From assembly GCF_002860205.1 (NCBI RefSeq), contig NZ_PGVB01000010.1, positions 62,001-126,000 on the forward strand: 64,000 nt of DNA, given 5' to 3'. Made by a program: the position numbers and the translations under genes. Shown one piece after another: positions 63,860-64,000 of the stretch. Position 1 is the first letter of the stretch. Each line of letters starts with the position of its first letter. A model generated the notes under the pieces. The model had not been told where the DNA came from. It worked only from the letters and a program-made list of their open reading frames with translations, and did not search any database. Source of the DNA: Bacillus sp. T33-2 (GTDB lineage: Bacteria > Bacillota > Bacilli > Bacillales > Cytobacillaceae).

Positions 63860-64000
<141 letters not shown>

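Overview
The window is a stretch of Bacillaceae chromosome (a spore-forming, flagellated, low-to-mid GC Firmicute). Gene content and order closely follow the Bacillus subtilis region that runs from gmk/rpoZ through priA, def, fmt, prkC, rpmB, recG, the fab genes, smc, ftsY/ffh, rplS, sucCD, topA and codY into the fla/che operon. Almost everything is on the minus strand, so transcription runs from high to low coordinates; rpmB is the only plus-strand gene found. An intact 26-residue spoVM shows the organism is a spore former, and flgB-flgC-fliE-fliF show it carries flagellar genes. I do not name the species.

Layout in transcription order, from the right edge: gmk (cut by the window edge), rpoZ, coaBC, priA, def, fmt, rsmB, rlmN, prpC, prkC, rsgA, rpe, thiN and spoVM (nucleotide, coenzyme A, translation and kinase/phosphatase functions). 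Divergent rpmB follows, then yloU-fakA, sdaAB-sdaAA-recG, fapR-plsX-fabD-fabG-acpP (lipid synthesis with a clear FapR operator), rnc-smc-ftsY, an eight-gene cluster, ylxM-ffh, rpsP-khpA, ylqD-rimM-trmD, rplS, sipS-rbgA, rnhB, a FliK-like/FlhB-like gene pair, sucC-sucD, dprA, topA, trmFO, xerC-hslV-hslU, codY and the start of the flagellar operon.

The main departure from the usual Bacillus order is about 12 kb (22.5-34.7 kb) between ftsY and ylxM-ffh, which lie together in B. subtilis. It holds a tightly packed eight-gene operon. The genes encode a secreted/membrane GATase-like protein, an ABC ATPase and permease, a three-helix membrane protein with a coiled coil and a Gly/Ser/Asn-rich region, a MoxR-type AAA+ ATPase, a soluble DUF58/VWA protein, a BatA-like VWA membrane protein and a large membrane protein with two VWA domains around a GATase-like region. 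The families are known, but this arrangement inside the SRP locus looks like an uncharacterised envelope chaperone/export system. A strong terminator follows ftsY, and a good SigA-type promoter precedes ylxM, so both flanking genes are transcriptionally separated from the cluster.

Other notable signals are a FliK-C-like/FlhB-C-like gene pair away from the flagellar operon and a triple tandem hairpin upstream of sucC. There is also a nested inverted repeat after khpA, a putative L19 leader with its own promoter, and full, compact and fragmentary copies of one intergenic repeat element. All start choices, promoters and terminators were read by eye; no searches or folding programs were run.
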